Positions 1 through 8,221 of a stretch of 25,503 nucleotides of DNA are shown one piece after another. Each line of letters begins with the position of its first letter. The stretch's first letter is position 1. The position numbers were made by a program, and so were the translations under genes. Location: positions 1 through 25,503 of the forward strand of contig QFQY01000063.1 of NCBI GenBank assembly GCA_003248805.1, given 5' to 3'. Source of the DNA: Chelatococcus sp. GTDB taxonomy: Bacteria > Pseudomonadota > Alphaproteobacteria > Rhizobiales > Beijerinckiaceae. A model generated the notes under the pieces. The model searched no databases, was not told where the DNA came from, and saw only the letters and a list, made by a program, of their open reading frames with translations.

Positions 1-77
1 CCGCACTCTTCGAAGGTGAGTTCGCCGACAATTCTCGCAGCTTCGGCGGCAAGGGCGCGCTTCGCTACAGCTGGTGA
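1..77 (+). CDS. C-terminal end of an upstream autotransporter (partial)
   Basis: Only the last 24 codons are in the window, read from base 3 to a TGA at 75-77. The peptide ends in LRYSW and matches the end of the autotransporter at 323-3511 at about 18 of 23 positions (shared EGEFA, NSRS, GGK and ALRYSW). It is therefore the last beta-strand of an autotransporter barrel, with the terminal aromatic residue that the BAM assembly machinery recognises. The rest of the gene lies off the left edge. The two neighbouring genes look like a tandem duplication. Confidence 0.85.
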   Translation, partial: ALFEGEFADNSRSFGGKGALRYSW

Positions 78-200
78 GCGGCACGGCGCCGCCCCCCCGG
101 CGCGGCGAAGCCGAGCCACCGCGTGGCGGATTTCGTACCAAACAGTCCGAAATCGGCTGGTGAGCCGGCGCATACTCGTGGCAAAGCCGCAACAATCGGG

Positions 201-224
201 TATTTTCGGCAACATCCCGAAATA
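201..224. terminator. stem-loop between the two autotransporter genes
   Basis: The arms TATTTTCGG (201-209) and CCGAAATA (217-224) pair with one bulged T around a 7-nt loop. It lies about 125 nt after the first autotransporter's stop codon. There is no T-run, so calling it a terminator is weak. The rest of 78-322 shows nothing recognisable. Confidence 0.25.
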
Positions 225-322
225 TCGGCCTGTCCGCGCCTTGCGAGCGCAGCGGCTGTCTGCACCGATGACGACACCGTCTTTGCTTCGACTCGCCTTG
301 AGACACATTGGACTGCGACACG

Positions 323-3300
323 ATGGCCTCCGCCTCCCTGCGCCGCACGACCGCTCTCACCGGCGGCGTCCTCGCCGCCCTGCTGACCGTCCTGCCCTCG
401 CCCCAACCGCTGCACGCCCAGGATGCGACGATCAGCACGCCGCAGACCGGAACGAACGGTGCTGCCGGGACTGCTGGCGGTGCGCCCACGAATGGCGGTG
501 ACGGCGGCGCGGGTTATCAGTACAGCCAGATCGGCACGGTGACCGTCGATGCGACCGTCACGGGCGGCAACGGCGGCGACGGCGGCGATAACCAAATGAA
601 CGGCGCGGGCGCCAATGGCGGCTTGGGCGGCGCGGGCCTTCTCGTGACCCAGCCGGGCGGGGGGGTGACTGTCAATGCCGCCGTCACAGGCGGCCGGGGT
701 GGTCGCGGTGGCTCCGCGTTGGTTTCATTTCACGGCTTGGTTGGCGATGGCGGCGCGGGCCTGGTGTTCACCAATGGCGGCACGGCGACGATCAATGCGT
801 CGGTGACGGGTGGCTCGAGCGGCAATGGCGGCCTCTTTACGGGCACGGGCGGCGCGGGTATCGTCGGCGGCGGGTTGACCCTGACGCTCGGCAGCAACGC
901 GAACGTGGCCGGCGGCACCCTTGGCAGTCGCGGCAACGCCATCACCTTCACCGGCGGCGCCAACACCCTGTCGATCGAGGCCGGAGCAACGCTGACCGGT
1001 GACATCTCGCTGGGCACCAATACGACGACGCTCCAGTTCGCCCAGACGAACGATTACACCCTGAACAATGTCATCTCCGGCTCCGGCTCGGTCAGCAAGA
1101 ACGGCCCGGGCGCCCTGTACCTGACCGGGACCAACACCTATACGGGCGGGACGAGGGTAGACAACGGCCCGCTCTTCATCGGCGACGGCGGCACGAGCGG
1201 CTCCATCGTCGGCGATGTCGTCAACAATGCCGCCCTCGCCTTCTACCGCTCCGACGACACGAGCTTCGCCGGCACGATCTCCGGCACGGGCGTGGTCTAT
1301 AAGGCCGGCGCGGGCACGCTGACCCTGACTGGCGTCAACACCTATATCGGCGGAACGACGATCCGCGAGGGGACGCTCAGCATCGCCGCGGACGCCAATC
1401 TCGGCGACCCATCGGCCGTTCTGACGATCGACGGTGGGCGGCTCGCCACCACGGCCAGCTTCAACTCGGCCCGGGCGGTCAGCCTCGATGCCGGTAACGG
1501 GATGGTTGTTGGCGGGGTGCTCGACACGGCGAACGCGACCACCCTGACACTGTCCGGCGTGATCTCGGGTGCGGGTGCGCTGACCAAGGCGGGCGCGGGC
1601 ACGCTGATCCTGTCAGGCACCAACACCTATTCGGGCGGCACCATCGTCAGCGCCGGCACCCTGCAGATCGGCAATGGCGGCACGACCGGCTCCCTCACCG
1701 GCGATGTGGTGAACAACGCCACCCTCGCCTTCAACCGCTCCGACGCTTCCGTGTTCGCGGGCGCGATCTCCGGCACGGGCTCGGTCGTCAAGGACGGCGC
1801 GGGTGCGCTGACGCTGACGGGGGTCAGCACCTATAGCGGCGCGACCACGGTGTCGGCCGGCCGTCTCGCGGTCAACGGCTCGATCGCCTCGTCGAGCCTG
1901 ACGGTGAACGCCGGCGGCACGCTCGGCGGCTCGGGGACGGTGGGTGCGACCAGCATCGCCGGTGGCACGCTGGCGCCGGGCAATTCGATCGGCACCCTGT
2001 CGGTCAACGGCAACCTCGCCTTCAACGCGGCCTCGACCTATGCGGTCGAGGTCTCGCCCGCGGCCTCCGACCGCGTCAACGTCACCGGCACGGCGACGCT
2101 GGGCGGCGCGACGGTCGCGGCATCCTTCGCGCCGGGCACCTATGTCGCCAGGCAGTACACCATCCTCAACGCGACGGGTGGGGTGAGCGGCACCTTCGGC
2201 GCGAAGGTCGACACCAACCTGCCGTCGGGCTTCAAGTCGAGCCTCGGTTACGACCCCAACAACGCCTATCTCAACCTGGCGCTGGATTTCACGCCGACTC
2301 CCGCGCCGACGCCCGCCGCGCCTGCGCCCTCGCGGCCGGTCAATCAGGGCCTGAACCGCAACCAGACCGCCGCCGCCAACGCGCTGACCGGCTATTTCAA
2401 CCGCACCGGCGGCATCCCCGCCGTCTTCGGCGGCCTGACGCCGCAGGGCCTGTCGCAGGTCGCGGGCGAGCCCGCCACCGGCGTGCAGCAGACCACCACC
2501 AATGTGATGACCCAGTTCATGGGCGCGCTGACGGCCATCGCGCCGGACGGGCGCGGCGTGCCGCTGGCGCCGGCGCCGGCGGGCTTCGCCTCCTACACGG
2601 CCAGCAAGGGACAGGCGGAGGATCTGCCGACGCGCAAGGGCGCGCCGGCGCCCGCGATCACGCCCGATCCCGATCTCTGGCGCTGGAGCGTCTGGGCCGG
2701 CGGCTATGGCGCGGCCCAGTTCAACGGGGCCGATGCCGGCGCCGGCACCGCCGCCACGACCAGCCGGATCTATGGCGCCATGGCCGGTGCCGACTACCGC
2801 ATCTCGGCCGACACCGTCGCCGGCTTCGCGCTCGGCGGCGGCGCGACCAGCTTCAACACCTTCGGGCTGGGCTCGGGCTCGTCGGATCTGTTCCAGGCCG
2901 GCGCCTTCATCCGCCAGCAGTTCGGCCGCAGCTATGTCACGGCGTCCGCGGCCTATGCCTGGCAGGACGTCACCACCGACCGCAGCGTCGCCGGGCTCGA
3001 CCGGCTGCAGGGCCGCTTCAACGCCAACACATGGTCGGGCCGCATCGAGGCAGGCCATCGCTTCGGGCTCGCCTCGCTCGGCCTGACGCCCTATGCCGCC
3101 GGCCAGTTCAGCACCGTCTCGCTGCCGGGCTATCGCGAGACCGCGCTCTCGGGGCCCGGCACCTTCGCGCTCTCCTATGCCGGCAAGGACACGACGAGGC
3201 TGCGCGGCGAACTCGGCCTGCGCGCCGACGCCCAGTTCACGCTCGCCGGCAGGCCGCTCAAGCTCGAGGCGGGCGCAGCCTGGGTCCGCAACGGCAATGT

Positions 3301-3511
3301 CGGCTCGAGCGCGCTGGCGAGCTTCCAGACCCTGCCCGGCGCGACCTTTTCGGTCGTCGGCACCGCGCTCGACCGCAACGCGCTACGCACCACCGCCTCG
3401 GCCGAGCTCAGCCTCGGCAAATCCCTCACCATCGCCACAACCCTCGAAGGCGAGTTCGCCCAGAACAGCCGCAGCCTCGGAGGCAAAGCCGCACTGCGCT
3501 ATTCCTGGTGA
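323..3511 (+). CDS. autotransporter outer-membrane beta-barrel protein (type Va secretion) with PATR repeats
   Basis: This 1062-residue protein exports its own passenger through a C-terminal barrel. The frame is open from a TTG at 308, but the ATG at 323 gives a clean signal peptide: two Arg, a hydrophobic stretch, and likely cleavage after LHA at residue 32. Residues about 40-200 are Gly-rich with repeated GGNGGDGG-type turns. Autotransporter-associated beta-strand repeats (pattern SGxGxxxKxGxGxLxLTGxNTYxGGT) start near residues 250, 320, 415 and 480 and indicate a beta-helical passenger. A Pro-rich linker near residue 660 precedes a conserved region, and the barrel domain runs from about residue 787 to the end (terminal LRYSW). 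The gene follows a paralog in the same direction. The passenger could be an adhesin or a surface spacer; no protease motif is visible. Confidence 0.92.
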   Translation: MASASLRRTTALTGGVLAALLTVLPSPQPLHAQDATISTPQTGTNGAAGTAGGAPTNGGDGGAGYQYSQIGTVTVDATVTGGNGGDGGDNQMNGAGANGGLGGAGLLVTQPGGGVTVNAAVTGGRGGRGGSALVSFHGLVGDGGAGLVFTNGGTATINASVTGGSSGNGGLFTGTGGAGIVGGGLTLTLGSNANVAGGTLGSRGNAITFTGGANTLSIEAGATLTGDISLGTNTTTLQFAQTNDYTLNNVISGSGSVSKNGPGALYLTGTNTYTGGTRVDNGPLFIGDGGTSGSIVGDVVNNAALAFYRSDDTSFAGTISGTGVVYKAGAGTLTLTGVNTYIGGTTIREGTLSIAADANLGDPSAVLTIDGGRLATTASFNSARAVSLDAGNGMVVGGVLDTANATTLTLSGVISGAGALTKAGAGTLILSGTNTYSGGTIVSAGTLQIGNGGTTGSLTGDVVNNATLAFNRSDASVFAGAISGTGSVVKDGAGALTLTGVSTYSGATTVSAGRLAVNGSIASSSLTVNAGGTLGGSGTVGATSIAGGTLAPGNSIGTLSVNGNLAFNAASTYAVEVSPAASDRVNVTGTATLGGATVAASFAPGTYVARQYTILNATGGVSGTFGAKVDTNLPSGFKSSLGYDPNNAYLNLALDFTPTPAPTPAAPAPSRPVNQGLNRNQTAAANALTGYFNRTGGIPAVFGGLTPQGLSQVAGEPATGVQQTTTNVMTQFMGALTAIAPDGRGVPLAPAPAGFASYTASKGQAEDLPTRKGAPAPAITPDPDLWRWSVWAGGYGAAQFNGADAGAGTAATTSRIYGAMAGADYRISADTVAGFALGGGATSFNTFGLGSGSSDLFQAGAFIRQQFGRSYVTASAAYAWQDVTTDRSVAGLDRLQGRFNANTWSGRIEAGHRFGLASLGLTPYAAGQFSTVSLPGYRETALSGPGTFALSYAGKDTTRLRGELGLRADAQFTLAGRPLKLEAGAAWVRNGNVGSSALASFQTLPGATFSVVGTALDRNALRTTASAELSLGKSLTIATTLEGEFAQNSRSLGGKAALRYSW

Positions 3512-3569
3512 GCCCGCGTTCTTCAAGCACGACCGCGAGGCGCGGATCGTTCGCCCTGAATCGTCCCTC

Positions 3570-3606
3570 GAGTATCGGACCGAATATCATATTCGGACCG
3601 ATACTC
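3570..3606. repeat. 37-bp near-perfect inverted repeat
   Basis: The arms GAGTATCGGACCGAATAT (3570-3587) and ATATTCGGACCGATACTC (3589-3606) flank a single C. They are complementary except at one A/A position. The repeat starts 59 bp after the autotransporter stop. It could be a bidirectional terminator or a dispersed extragenic palindrome; there is no following T-run. Confidence 0.6.
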
Positions 3607-3621
3607 TAGCTCGTTGATTTT

Positions 3622-3667
3622 GCATCGGCTTTTCCCGAAAACCGCGCTCCATTTTTCGGGCCGATGC
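3622..3667. repeat. inverted repeat with a GCATCGG / CCGATGC outer stem
   Basis: The outer arms GCATCGG (3622-3628) and CCGATGC (3661-3667) and the inner arms CCCGAAAA (3634-3641) and TTTTCGGG (3653-3660) pair with a bulge of a few bases on the left side. Its look (a GC core with T-runs and A-runs) resembles dispersed extragenic repeats common in Rhizobiales. That resemblance is from memory. Confidence 0.45.
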
Positions 3668-3717
3668 TCTATAGCATCGCACTTGAAACCGGAATCGCTG
3701 AATTCCCTTTAGGCTTT

Positions 3718-3775
3718 GGTCGTGGCCCTGATGGTGGCGGCCCTCGGAAGCTACACCACCATCAGGGACACGACC
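3718..3775. repeat. 20-bp-arm inverted repeat upstream of the ars cluster
   Basis: The arms 3718-3737 and 3756-3775 are complementary at 19 of 20 positions, around an 18-nt loop. The left arm begins GGTCGTGGCCC and the right arm ends GGGACACGACC. Together with the two repeats before it, this is all I can see in the gene-free stretch 3512-3944. It may be a terminator-like hairpin or the remnant of an insertion sequence. Confidence 0.5.
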
Positions 3776-3944
3776 GGTGATCCAGCGCATGCCGGCTCAG
3801 CCGGCCCAAGCGTCACGCGCAGCCGCACTCGCTCCTTCGGCGCCACCCCCGGCGTCTCCGACGAACCCTCCACCCGAGATCGCGGGTGCCAAAGCGGCCG
3901 TCTCCGTCCGTGCCCCCTCGATGAGGGCTTGAACGGAGATCCAC

Positions 3945-3964
3945 ATGTCTATAAGTCTCGACAT
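3945..3964. promoter_or_regulatory. candidate ArsR operator overlapping the arsR start region
   Basis: ATGTC (3945-3949) and GACAT (3960-3964) form an inverted repeat with a 10-nt spacer, ending at the base before the arsR ATG. ArsR repressors usually bind a short dyad in their own promoter. No Shine-Dalgarno sequence is visible close to the ATG (the purine run CGGAGAT is about 25 nt away), so the transcript may be leaderless. Confidence 0.35.
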
Positions 3965-4321
3965 ATGGAAAACGAACAGGTCATTCTCGCCCTGGCGGCT
4001 CTGGCGCAGAGCACCCGTCTCGACGTGTTCCGCATTCTGGTGAGCGCCGAGCCCGAGGGGCTGGCGGCGGGCGAGATCGCGCGCCGCCTCGCGGTGCCGC
4101 ACAACACGATGTCGTCGCATCTCGGCATCCTGAGCCGGGCGGGCCTCGTCCGCTCCGAGCGCTTCAGCCGCTCGATCGTCTACCGGGCGGACCTCGACGC
4201 CCTGCGATCGGTGCTCGGCTTCCTGCTCAAGGATTGCTGCGGCGGCCGCCCGGAAATCTGCGCGCCGCTGATGGCCGACCTCAGCCCCTGCTGCCCCCCG
4301 AAGGTCACGAACGATGCCTGA
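3965..4321 (+). CDS. arsR: ArsR-family arsenite-responsive repressor (first copy)
   Basis: This 118-residue winged-helix repressor should release DNA when it binds As(III). The reading frame extends upstream, but the ATG at 3965 gives the normal family length (MENEQVILALAALAQSTRLD). The recognition helix is around residues 44-58 (VPHNTMSSHLGIL). A vicinal Cys pair, C91-C92, is followed by C99, and a second pair, C109-C110, lies near the end. Such C-terminal cysteines form the metalloid site in one ArsR subclass. The stop codon overlaps the start of the next gene by 8 nt, so the cluster is transcribed and probably translated together. Confidence 0.9.
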   Translation: MENEQVILALAALAQSTRLDVFRILVSAEPEGLAAGEIARRLAVPHNTMSSHLGILSRAGLVRSERFSRSIVYRADLDALRSVLGFLLKDCCGGRPEICAPLMADLSPCCPPKVTNDA

Positions 4322-4841
4322 TCGCGTCCACAACGTGCTGTTCCTCTGCACGCATAATTCCGCACGGTCGATCATGGCCGAGGCCTTGCTCAACCATCTG
4401 GGCGAAGGGCGCTTCCGGGCTTTCTCCGCCGGAAGCGAAGGCGGCCCGGGGCCGAAACCGATGGCGCTGAAAGTGCTGGAAGCCGAGGGCATCCCGACCG
4501 ACGGCCTGTCCTCGAAGACCTGGGACGTCTTCGCGAAGCCGGGCGCACCCGTCATGGATCTCGTGATCACGGTCTGCGACCAGGCTGCGGGCGAAGCCTG
4601 TCCGCTCTGGCCGGGGCAACCGGTCACGGCGCATTGGGGCATCGAAGACCCCTCCAACGTTCAAGGCAGCGAGATCGAGCGCGAGCGGGCCTTCGTGACG
4701 GCGCTTCACTACCTCCGCAACCGGATCAATGTGCTCCTGGCGCTTCCCATGGCGAGCCTGGACCAGATGGTGCTGGCACAGAAGGTCCGGCAGATCGGCG
4801 GCCTCGAAGGAGCGAGCGCTCGCCGCCCGGAGGGCGCGTGA
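4314..4841 (+). CDS. arsC: arsenate reductase, low-molecular-weight phosphatase type
   Basis: This 175-residue cytoplasmic enzyme reduces As(V) to As(III). The N-terminal loop CTHNSARS (C12 to S19) is the CX5R phosphate-binding loop, with C12 as nucleophile and R18 for oxyanion binding. C88 and C96 (VCDQAAGEAC) are placed to pass the disulfide along, as in thioredoxin-linked ArsC enzymes. The Asp-Pro in GIEDPS fits the general acid of the LMW phosphatase fold. It overlaps arsR by 8 nt. Its TGA shares its last A with the ATG of the next gene, which encodes an unrelated arsenate reductase. Confidence 0.9.
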   Translation: MPDRVHNVLFLCTHNSARSIMAEALLNHLGEGRFRAFSAGSEGGPGPKPMALKVLEAEGIPTDGLSSKTWDVFAKPGAPVMDLVITVCDQAAGEACPLWPGQPVTAHWGIEDPSNVQGSEIERERAFVTALHYLRNRINVLLALPMASLDQMVLAQKVRQIGGLEGASARRPEGA

Positions 4842-5266
4842 TGGACATCGTCATCTACCACAACCCCGCCTGCGGCACCTCGCGGAACACGCTCGGCCTG
4901 ATCCGCAACGCCGGCATCGAGCCGCATGTCGTCGAGTACCTCAAGACGCCGCCCAGCCGCGTGCTGCTGAAGCAGCTCCTGGACCGCGCCGGCCTGAGCG
5001 TACGGGATATCCTGCGCGAAAAGGGCACGCCGTTCGCCGAGCTCGGCCTCGGCGATCCGAGCCTCTCGGACGACGCCCTGCTCGATGCGATCGAGGCGCA
5101 TCCGATCCTGATGAACCGCCCGCTCGTCGTTTCGCCGAAGGGCGTGAAGCTGTGTCGCCCGTCCGAGGCCGTGCTGCCGCTCCTGCCGCCGCAGCGCGGC
5201 GCGTTCCGCAAGGAGGACGGCGAGCTCGTCGTCGACGCCACGGGCCAGCCCGTCGCTCTCGCCTGA
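4841..5266 (+). CDS. arsC: arsenate reductase, glutaredoxin-coupled type
   Basis: This 141-residue protein has the thioredoxin-like fold of the plasmid R773 ArsC family. The active site is NPACGTSRN, with C11 as the arsenate-binding cysteine. The later arginines in NRPLV and LCRPSE match the family's anion-binding arginines. It uses glutathione and glutaredoxin to reduce As(V). The start is fixed by the one-base overlap with the preceding stop (TGATG). Having this enzyme next to the phosphatase-type reductase gives the operon two independent routes to arsenite for the Acr3 exporter. Confidence 0.92.
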   Translation: MDIVIYHNPACGTSRNTLGLIRNAGIEPHVVEYLKTPPSRVLLKQLLDRAGLSVRDILREKGTPFAELGLGDPSLSDDALLDAIEAHPILMNRPLVVSPKGVKLCRPSEAVLPLLPPQRGAFRKEDGELVVDATGQPVALA

Positions 5267-5273
5267 GGTTCCG

Positions 5274-6326
5274 ATGTCCAGCTTCGAACGCTACCTCACC
5301 ATCTGGGTCGGCCTGTGCATCGTCGTCGGCGTCGCGCTCGGCCATGCGATGCCGGGCGTCTTCCAGGCCATCGGCGGCGCCGAGATCGCCAAGGTCAACC
5401 TGCCGGTCGCGGTGCTGATCTGGCTGATGGTCATCCCGATGCTGCTGAAGATCGACTTCGCCGCACTGGGGCAGGTCGGCAGGCACTGGCGCGGGATCGG
5501 CGTGACGCTCTTCATCAACTGGGCGGTGAAGCCGTTCTCGATGGCCGCGCTGGGCTGGGTCTTCATCGCCTGGCTGTTCCGCCCCTGGCTGCCCGCCGAC
5601 CAGATCGACAGCTATATCGCCGGCCTCATCATCCTCGCTGCGGCGCCCTGCACCGCGATGGTTTTCGTCTGGTCGAACCTGACGAAAGGAGAGCCGCATT
5701 TCACGCTGAGCCAGGTCGCGCTCAACGACGCGATCATGGTCGTCGCCTTCGCGCCGATCGTGGGCCTGCTGCTGGGTCTCTCGGCGATCACCGTGCCGTG
5801 GGGAACGCTCGTCCTCTCGGTCGTTCTCTACATCGTCATTCCGGTGATCGTCGCGCAGATCGTCCGTAGCCGCCTGCTGGCGAAGGGAGGACAGGCCGCC
5901 CTCGACCGTCTTCTCGCACGGCTCGGACCGGCTTCGCTCGTGGCTCTGCTCGCGACGCTGGTGCTGCTGTTCGGGTTCCAGGGGGAGCAGATCCTCGCGC
6001 AGCCCATGGTGATCGCGCTGCTGGCGGTGCCGATCCTGATCCAGGTCTATCTCAATGCCGGGCTGGCCTATGTGCTGAACCGGGTCGCGGGCGAGCAGCA
6101 TTGCGTGGCGGGACCCTCCGCGCTGATCGGCGCCTCGAACTTCTTCGAGCTCGCCGTCGCCGCCGCGATCAGCCTGTTCGGCTTCCATTCGGGGGCAGCG
6201 CTCGCGACCGTTGTCGGTGTCCTCATCGAAGTCCCGGTGATGCTGACCGTCGTCTGGATCGTGAACCGCTCGAAGGGCTGGTATGAGCGCGGCGACGGCG
6301 TGCGGAAGGTCCGGCCCGCCGAATAA
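5274..6326 (+). CDS. acr3: arsenite efflux transporter, Acr3 family
   Basis: This 350-residue inner-membrane protein has about ten hydrophobic segments and exports As(OH)3 by the proton motive force. Family hallmarks are the motif around C126 (LAAAPCTAMVFVWSNLTKG), the conserved Cys required for arsenite transport, and a Glu in a late helix (VLIEVPVML). It starts 7 nt after arsC; the TGAGG around the arsC stop serves as ribosome site. It exports what the two reductases produce. The other arsenite exporter family, ArsB, does not fit this length or these motifs. Confidence 0.93.
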   Translation: MSSFERYLTIWVGLCIVVGVALGHAMPGVFQAIGGAEIAKVNLPVAVLIWLMVIPMLLKIDFAALGQVGRHWRGIGVTLFINWAVKPFSMAALGWVFIAWLFRPWLPADQIDSYIAGLIILAAAPCTAMVFVWSNLTKGEPHFTLSQVALNDAIMVVAFAPIVGLLLGLSAITVPWGTLVLSVVLYIVIPVIVAQIVRSRLLAKGGQAALDRLLARLGPASLVALLATLVLLFGFQGEQILAQPMVIALLAVPILIQVYLNAGLAYVLNRVAGEQHCVAGPSALIGASNFFELAVAAAISLFGFHSGAALATVVGVLIEVPVMLTVVWIVNRSKGWYERGDGVRKVRPAE

Positions 6327-6335
6327 TTCGACGAT

Positions 6336-6388
6336 CATGGAAATATCGCTTGCCGGACCTCGGCAAGCGTGACAAGCATATTTCCATG
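6336..6388. promoter_or_regulatory. nested inverted repeat and probable operator of the second arsR
   Basis: The outer arms CATGGAAATAT (6336-6346) and ATATTTCCATG (6378-6388) are perfectly complementary, and the right arm contains the arsR ATG. Between them the inner arms CGCTTGCCG and CGGCAAGCG form a perfect hairpin with a GACCT loop (6347-6369). The outer dyad looks like paired repressor sites. The inner hairpin could terminate the upstream arsRCC-acr3 transcript. No Shine-Dalgarno sequence precedes the ATG. Confidence 0.55.
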
Positions 6389-6703
6389 GATATCGAAACA
6401 GCAGCATCGCAACTGGAGGCGCTCGGCAGCCCGACGCGCCTGCAGCTCTATCGGGTTCTCGTCCGGGCGGGGCATGCCGGCCTTCCGGTCGCGCAGGTGC
6501 AGGAGCGCCTCGGCATTCCGGCCTCTACGCTCTCCCATCATCTCCAGCGCCTCATTCGCAACGGCCTCGTCTCGCAGGAGCGGCAGGCGACGACCCTGAT
6601 CTGCCGCGCGGTCTATCCGGCGATGGATGCGCTGCTCGGCTTCCTCTCCGACGAATGCTGCATCGAGGAAGGCTGCGCCTCCTCTTCCGGGAAGGCCGCC
6701 TGA
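6386..6703 (+). CDS. arsR: ArsR-family repressor (second copy)
   Basis: This 105-residue winged-helix protein is only modestly similar to the first ArsR. The recognition helix is near residues 45-57 (IPASTLSHHLQRL). A C-terminal cluster C91, C92 and C97 (DECCIEEGC) follows the layout described for the As(III) site of Acidithiobacillus-type ArsR. The frame is open from a TTG at 6350, but that start would sit inside the hairpin. The ATG at 6386 gives the normal length. It is followed after 56 nt by the flavoprotein gene, which it probably controls together with itself. Confidence 0.88.
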   Translation: MDIETAASQLEALGSPTRLQLYRVLVRAGHAGLPVAQVQERLGIPASTLSHHLQRLIRNGLVSQERQATTLICRAVYPAMDALLGFLSDECCIEEGCASSSGKAA

Positions 6704-6759
6704 GCGGCTGTCCCGTGCCACCTCATTTCATGTTTCCAGCAGGAGCGGAGGACAACGCG

Positions 6760-8094
6760 ATGAAGGAACTTCCCGTCGTCGTGATCGGTGCGGGGCCAGT
6801 CGGGCTCGCGGCCGCGGCCCATCTGGTCGCGCGCGGCATGGCCGTGAAGCTCTACGAGGCCGGCGAGGCCGTGGGCGCCCATATCCGCGACTGGGGCCAT
6901 GTGCGGCTGTTCTCACCGTGGGAATTCAATGTCGATCCGGCGAGCCGCAAGCTGCTCGAAGCGGTGGGGTGGGAGGAGCCGGACAAGCAGGGCCATCCGA
7001 CGGGGCACGAGCTGGTCGAGCGATACCTCGTTCCTCTGGCGAAGACGGCCGAGCTCGCGCCGGTGATCGAATACGACGCCCGCGTGGAGGCGATCGGGCG
7101 CCGCGGCATCGACAAGGTGGTCAGCCGGGACCGGGAGCTGCACCCGTTCCAGCTCGTCATTCGCGACCGGGACGGCGGCACGCGTCGCGTTCTCGCACGC
7201 GCGGTCATCGACGCTTCGGGAACATGGTCGACGCCGAACCCGGCAGGCGCCGGAGGCGTGCCGGTCGATGGGGAGGAGGCGCTCGCCGGCCGGATCGCCT
7301 ACGGCATTCCCGACGTTCTCGGCCGCGACCGCGCGGACTATCTCGGCCGAACGACGCTCGTGCTCGGTGCCGGGCATTCCGCCGCGAACGTCCTGCTGGA
7401 CCTCGACGAGCTGGCGTCGCAGGACGCGGCGACGAAAGCGATCTGGGTGACGCGCGGCCGCGACCTCTCCCGCGTCTATGGCGGGGGCGCCGCCGACCAG
7501 CTTGCCGGGCGCGGCGACCTCGGGCAGCGGCTGCGGCGATTGGTCGAGAGCGGCCGGATCGAACTCGTCCGAGGCTTCGCGCTCGCGGGCATCCGGGAGG
7601 AGGACGGCCGCCTCCTGGTCAACGGCGAGACGCATGAAGGCGGACGCACCATCGGGCCCGTCGATCGCATCGTCGCCTGCACCGGGCAGCGGCCGGATCT
7701 GACGCTGACGCGTGAGCTGCGGGTCGAGCTCGATCCCTGGCTCGAAAGCACCCGGATGCTGGGTCCGATGATCGACCCCAACCTGCATTCCTGCGGCTCG
7801 GTGCCTCCGCACGGGCATCGCGAACTCTCGCATCACGAGCCGGGCTTCTACACGGTCGGGATCAAGAGCTACGGGCGCGCACCGACCTTCCTGATGCTCA
7901 CGGGCTTCGAGCAGGTCCGGTCGGTCGTCGCCGCCATCGCGGGGGACATGATCGCCGCGGACGACGTCAGGCTGGTCCTGCCGGAGACCGGCGTCTGCAC
8001 CACGGCTGCGGCGGGCGCGACCGGGTGCTGCGGAGGCCCGGCCGGGCGCCCGGAACCCGCCAAGACCTCGTCCTGCTGCGGCAAGGTCGCGTGA
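6760..8094 (+). CDS. ars-cluster FAD/NAD(P)-dependent flavoprotein monooxygenase-like protein
   Basis: This 444-residue two-Rossmann flavoprotein has a FAD-binding GAGPVG at residues 10-15 and a second nucleotide-binding motif, GAGHSA, near residue 202. The layout is that of flavin monooxygenases and pyridine-nucleotide oxidoreductases. The tail is Cys-rich (ATGCCGG, then SSCCG near the end), which suggests metalloid binding. The ATG at 6760 has a GGAGG 8 nt upstream, so I prefer it to the longer open frame from 6655, which overlaps arsR. Similar proteins occur in ars operons and are sometimes called ArsO. The substrate is unknown; oxidation or handling of arsenicals is inferred from context only. 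Confidence 0.82.
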   Translation: MKELPVVVIGAGPVGLAAAAHLVARGMAVKLYEAGEAVGAHIRDWGHVRLFSPWEFNVDPASRKLLEAVGWEEPDKQGHPTGHELVERYLVPLAKTAELAPVIEYDARVEAIGRRGIDKVVSRDRELHPFQLVIRDRDGGTRRVLARAVIDASGTWSTPNPAGAGGVPVDGEEALAGRIAYGIPDVLGRDRADYLGRTTLVLGAGHSAANVLLDLDELASQDAATKAIWVTRGRDLSRVYGGGAADQLAGRGDLGQRLRRLVESGRIELVRGFALAGIREEDGRLLVNGETHEGGRTIGPVDRIVACTGQRPDLTLTRELRVELDPWLESTRMLGPMIDPNLHSCGSVPPHGHRELSHHEPGFYTVGIKSYGRAPTFLMLTGFEQVRSVVAAIAGDMIAADDVRLVLPETGVCTTAAAGATGCCGGPAGRPEPAKTSSCCGKVA

Positions 8095-8159
8095 CCGCGA
8101 ACCGAGGCGGCCCGCATCGGCGGGCTCGACAAGCCCCCCGACGAAGGCAAGGTTAGGGG

Positions 8160-8202
8160 CAGGACGATCGTCGGCCGGAAGGCCGGCCGGACGACCGTCC
8201 TG
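8160..8202. promoter_or_regulatory. large stem-loop between the ars cluster and the polyphosphate kinase gene
   Basis: The arms 8160-8178 and 8183-8202 pair with one bulge and one mismatch around the loop AAGG. The stem carries CAGGAC at the base and GGCCGG at the top. It lies 65 nt after the flavoprotein stop and 20 nt before the next ATG. It may end the ars transcript or act in the 5' leader of the kinase gene. No T-run follows. Confidence 0.45.
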
Positions 8203-8221
8203 CCGCCGGAGCGAATACAGC

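Noticed and set aside
1613..3058. 481-residue open frame on the minus strand of the autotransporter
   Set aside because: It is an antisense shadow of high-GC coding sequence, rich in Arg/Ala/Gly with no domain.
4941..6407. 488-residue open frame opposite arsC and acr3
   Set aside because: Low-complexity Arg/Asp/His composition, and it lies wholly antisense to well-supported genes.
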